Source of the DNA: Paracoccaceae bacterium
GTDB taxonomy: Bacteria; Pseudomonadota; Alphaproteobacteria; Rhodobacterales; Rhodobacteraceae
Direction of reading: 5' to 3'
Length of the DNA stretch: 6,980 nt
Assembly: GCA_003447515.1 (NCBI GenBank)
Contig: DLZA01000205.1
Coordinates: forward strand, 1-6,980
In this document: positions 6,245 through 6,980 of the stretch, piece by piece
Position numbering within the stretch: the first letter of the stretch is position 1
Layout: each line of letters opens with the position of its first letter
Program-made: the position numbers and the translations under genes
Notes under the pieces: generated by a model
The model's input: only the letters and a program-made list of their open reading frames with translations
The model's database searches: none
What the model was told of the DNA's origin: nothing

Positions 6245-6980
6245 TACGCCGCTCATGAACGCACCGACCTGCGTGCTACTCCTGCTCGGCCTATTTCTCT
6301 TCCTCGCAGGGATCTTGCGTGGTTTTAATGGCTTTGGCTCGTCACTACTTTCTGTTCCCGTTTTATCATTCGTTATTGACCCAGCACAAGCAGTGGTAAT
6401 CGCCACCCTTACAGAAATACCAGTGGTCCTCCTCTTATTACCTTCCGTGATCCGCCATGCAAACGCTGCTACCACAATGCCAATGGTTTTAACATTTGTG
6501 ATATTTGTTCCCATCGGAGCATTTGCGCTTACCTCAATTGATCCGACCCCTATGAAAATTGCTCTTTGCCTTTTTGTGCTGATTATGTTGGGGATCCTCG
6601 CAAAACAGGACCACATTGCCACCTTTTTCAACCGCAAAACTCTGGTCGCAGCTGGAGCATTTGCAGGGTTTTCTCAAGGCCTGACTGCCATTGCCAGTCC
6701 CATCTTCGCCACAGCGATAATCGCACGTGGTGAAGACATACAAACCACCCGCGCCAACATTATAGCTCTCGCGGCGGCGCTCATCGCACTCTCCCTGATA
6801 AGCTTTGGCTCACTCGGCTTACTCACTTCACAGGCAATAATAGCTGCAGTACTCGTATTAATCCCCCTTTCCCTTGGTGTATTCTGCGGCCAAAATTTGT
6901 TCAAACGCGCTAGCCATTTCAACCTACGTCCGCTATTTATGGGCCTTGTCGCGCTGACCGCCCTCTCAACACTCTCACAA
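6237..6980 (+). CDS. TauE/SafE-family membrane permease, 3' end beyond window
   Basis: The frame is open to the last base (248 codons, no stop), so the gene is cut by the window edge, probably close to its natural end because family members are about 240-270 residues. The protein is very hydrophobic, with about eight membrane segments at roughly 11-27, 37-58, 60-72, 80-99, 105-121, 137-163, 173-217 (two) and 231-247. The two half-repeats of the family are visible as GILRGFNGFGSSLLSVPVLSF (25-45) and AGAFAGFSQGLTAIASPIFA (139-158). TauE/SafE proteins (formerly DUF81) are linked to export of sulfite, sulfoacetate or other organosulfur anions, but most members have no proven substrate. The start at 6237 overlaps the previous gene by 8 bp. 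The ATG at 6255 is an alternative, and neither has a well-spaced ribosome site. Its position after a sulfur-amino-acid enzyme hints at sulfur transport. Confidence 0.85.
   Translation, partial: MPDTPLMNAPTCVLLLLGLFLFLAGILRGFNGFGSSLLSVPVLSFVIDPAQAVVIATLTEIPVVLLLLPSVIRHANAATTMPMVLTFVIFVPIGAFALTSIDPTPMKIALCLFVLIMLGILAKQDHIATFFNRKTLVAAGAFAGFSQGLTAIASPIFATAIIARGEDIQTTRANIIALAAALIALSLISFGSLGLLTSQAIIAAVLVLIPLSLGVFCGQNLFKRASHFNLRPLFMGLVALTALSTLSQ

Noticed and set aside
6038..6637. A 199-codon minus-strand frame antisense to the trans-sulfuration gene and the TauE/SafE gene
   Set aside because: It crosses two strongly recognisable plus-strand genes and its own translation is Arg/Lys/Ser/Thr-rich with no recognisable domain. 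It is a shadow of the coding strand.

Overview
The window looks like an ordinary chromosomal segment of an alphaproteobacterium, most likely Rhodobacterales (Roseobacter group) with a moderate GC content. This rests on the style of the PdxH, FabI, Gpt and Edd/Eda proteins and on the presence of an Entner-Doudoroff edd-eda pair. It is an inference from remembered family resemblance, not from a search. There are seven protein genes, six complete and one cut by the right edge. I see no RNA gene, CRISPR array, insertion sequence, phage gene or origin.

Layout from left to right. Bases 1-295 hold no convincing gene: three perfect tandem copies of an 8-bp unit at the very edge, two small hairpins, and a doubtful 57-codon reading frame that follows the pdxH stop in frame. 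Next comes pdxH (minus strand), which makes pyridoxal phosphate. A 229-bp divergent spacer follows; it carries a good sigma70-type promoter for pdxH and a strong ribosome binding site for fabI. fabI (plus strand) encodes enoyl-ACP reductase of fatty acid synthesis. It converges on the minus-strand edd-eda operon with only 3 bp between the two stop codons. edd and eda encode the two enzymes specific to the Entner-Doudoroff pathway, 6-phosphogluconate dehydratase and KDPG aldolase. The operon's upstream region has a plausible promoter with a LacI-family-type palindrome lying over the expected transcription start.

On the other side of that region, a tightly packed plus-strand cluster begins: gpt (xanthine phosphoribosyltransferase), a PLP-dependent trans-sulfuration enzyme of the Cys/Met metabolism family, and a TauE/SafE-family membrane protein. 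The first junction is a stop codon immediately followed by ATG. The second is an 8-bp overlap. These three are probably cotranscribed. The last two could share a role in sulfur metabolism, but that is inference.

The genes are core metabolic genes. I did not find a new biological system. The points most worth a second look are the operator in front of edd, the gpt/trans-sulfuration/TauE cluster, the altered cofactor-pocket motifs in the trans-sulfuration enzyme, and the small frame downstream of pdxH.
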